Assembly (NCBI GenBank): GCA_946811185.2
Contig: OX328109.1
Coordinates: 15,164,255-15,228,254 of the forward strand
DNA length: 64,000 nt
Source: Hippopus hippopus
Taxonomy: Eukaryota; Mollusca; Bivalvia; Cardiida; Cardiidae
Direction of reading: 5' to 3'
The notes beneath the pieces are model-generated. The model saw only the letters and a program-made list of their open reading frames with translations. It ran no database searches and was not told the DNA's origin. The translations under genes and the position numbers were made by a program. Numbering within the stretch: position 1 is the first letter of the stretch; the number at the start of each line of letters is the position of its first letter. This document shows positions 63,151 through 64,000 of this stretch, in pieces.

Positions 63151-63454
63151 CATTAAATCCCCCTTTTTCACAGTGCATGACTCACCTGTATTTTTTCCCA
63201 TAACGGATGGCCTAACAGAAAACGCAGTTTGGCACGAAACAGCGACATTGGTCGGCGAGGAAGAAATTCCTTTTTGAATGATATGAAAAACACACCGGGG
63301 GAAATAGAGAAACAATTGTTTGTTAGTAGCAGTTGACACATTTTTTTTTTTTCCAAAAAGTAGGCCATGGTGCGGGGGCGTGAAAAAATGCAATTGTAAG
63401 ATTTACTCTTTTCAACACTGTCTTGATATAACTAAACTAAGAAAAAAAAATTGT

Positions 63455-63857
63455 TAGAAAATATTCCGAGGGAAAAAAAAGGAGAAATTCCTACTAACCA
63501 GCATTTTCTCCTTTTCCTACAATGTTTTTTTTTTTTAATTTCTAAAAGACGAATGTCATCGCTTAAGCACACTGAATTTGTCGTCTGCAAATGCTTTGAA
63601 TTTGGACAAGTGTAAAATTGTTCCGTGTAGAGACGAGTTAACTCTTTACCAAACAACAAAAGTTTCAGAATGGCCCAAATTGAAAGCATTTGCAGATGAC
63701 AAAATTTCTAAGTTTGTTTTTGGAAGGGTAGAAAACATTGTGGGGAAAAAGGAGAAAATGCTGGTTACCAGCATTTTCTCCTTTTCCCACAATGTTTTCA
63801 AAAGCCGTCATCTCCAGAGTTGTTAAAACTCGGGACTATTTTGTAAAGGGTTAAAGG
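63455..63857. repeat. Tail-to-head PAL-A pair sharing TTAA
   Basis: The minus copy (core about 63458-63530) ends agagacgagttaa. The plus copy starts with that TTAA at 63638 (ctctttaccaaacaacaaaa), has core 63731-63799 and ends ttgtaaagggttaa at 63854. Both TTAA sites of the plus copy are intact. Confidence 0.9.
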
Positions 63858-64000
63858 GTTTGAATGGGTTAAATTACTACGCGGGGGAGTACATAGAAAT
63901 TTGCGGATATAGCGTAATTTTTGTCATATACTACTCAATACAGGTGGTTTACCCGGACAAGTCTTAAAACGTTTGACTCAATTTAATACACTTCCTACCT
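63858..64000. other. Right edge, nothing recognised
   Basis: Short tail of unassigned sequence. Confidence 0.4.

Larger units (their letters stand above)
61227..63184. repeat. PAL-B split by a LINE insertion
   Basis: The left part ends at gcagaagcatta (61456) and the right part resumes cattaaatccccctttttca at 63151, ending gtgcatgactca. CATTA lies at both edges (61452-61456, 63151-63155). The host centre has arms ttcaggtcagcctgcgcgga / gcgcaggctgacctgggtc. Confidence 0.88.

Overview
The window looks like a repeat-saturated genome segment from an animal, most likely a bivalve mollusc. That assignment is an inference from intron-rich gene structure, AT-rich sequence and the style of the dispersed palindromic repeats and tRNA-derived SINEs; the sequence does not prove the species. 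There are no operons, rRNA genes, CRISPR arrays or bacterial-type signals.

Region 1 (about 1-27000) is the 3' two thirds of one gene on the + strand: SSRP1, the HMG-box subunit of the FACT histone chaperone. Thirteen exons with consensus splice sites and compatible phases can be joined from 502 to the stop at 26922-26924. They encode 568 residues: middle (double PH-like) domain, acidic stretch, basic linker, HMG box, lysine-rich tail and Ser/Glu-rich C-terminus. The first roughly 195 residues lie upstream of the window. Only about 1.7 kb of this 26.4 kb is coding; the introns are packed with non-autonomous transposons.

Region 2 (about 27000-64000) has almost no genes. The exceptions are a short MADF-domain (Adf-1-like) coding segment at 56044-56385, whose stop codon lies inside a hairpin, and a 5'-truncated, frameshifted non-LTR retrotransposon (LINE) at 61457-63150.

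The repeats fall into recurring families, named here for convenience. PAL-A has a ~66-bp near-perfect palindromic core and ends in TTAA-C(C/T)CTTTACCA. PAL-B has terminal inverted repeats near CCATGCTCTGGCAAAAGGGG and a GC-rich central palindrome. PAL-C has a core pairing GATCAGACTGCA with TGCAGTCTGATC and also ends in TTAA. SINE-1, SINE-2 and SINE-3 are tRNA-headed SINEs; at least SINE-1 and SINE-3 copies carry target-site duplications. There are also hAT-like and Harbinger-like non-autonomous elements, long foldback hairpins, several tandem arrays and minor dispersed families. Many are nested, so a relative insertion order can be read directly.

The most interesting signals are: (i) paired, complementary substitutions in the two arms of PAL-A, PAL-B and PAL-C, implying that the arms are kept matched; (ii) a 1-kb Harbinger-like element whose interior is built almost entirely from degenerate copies of a CACGATT motif that also occurs in its own termini; (iii) multi-level nests with clean target-site duplications; (iv) a six-unit tandem array grown from half of a PAL-A element inside an SSRP1 intron.
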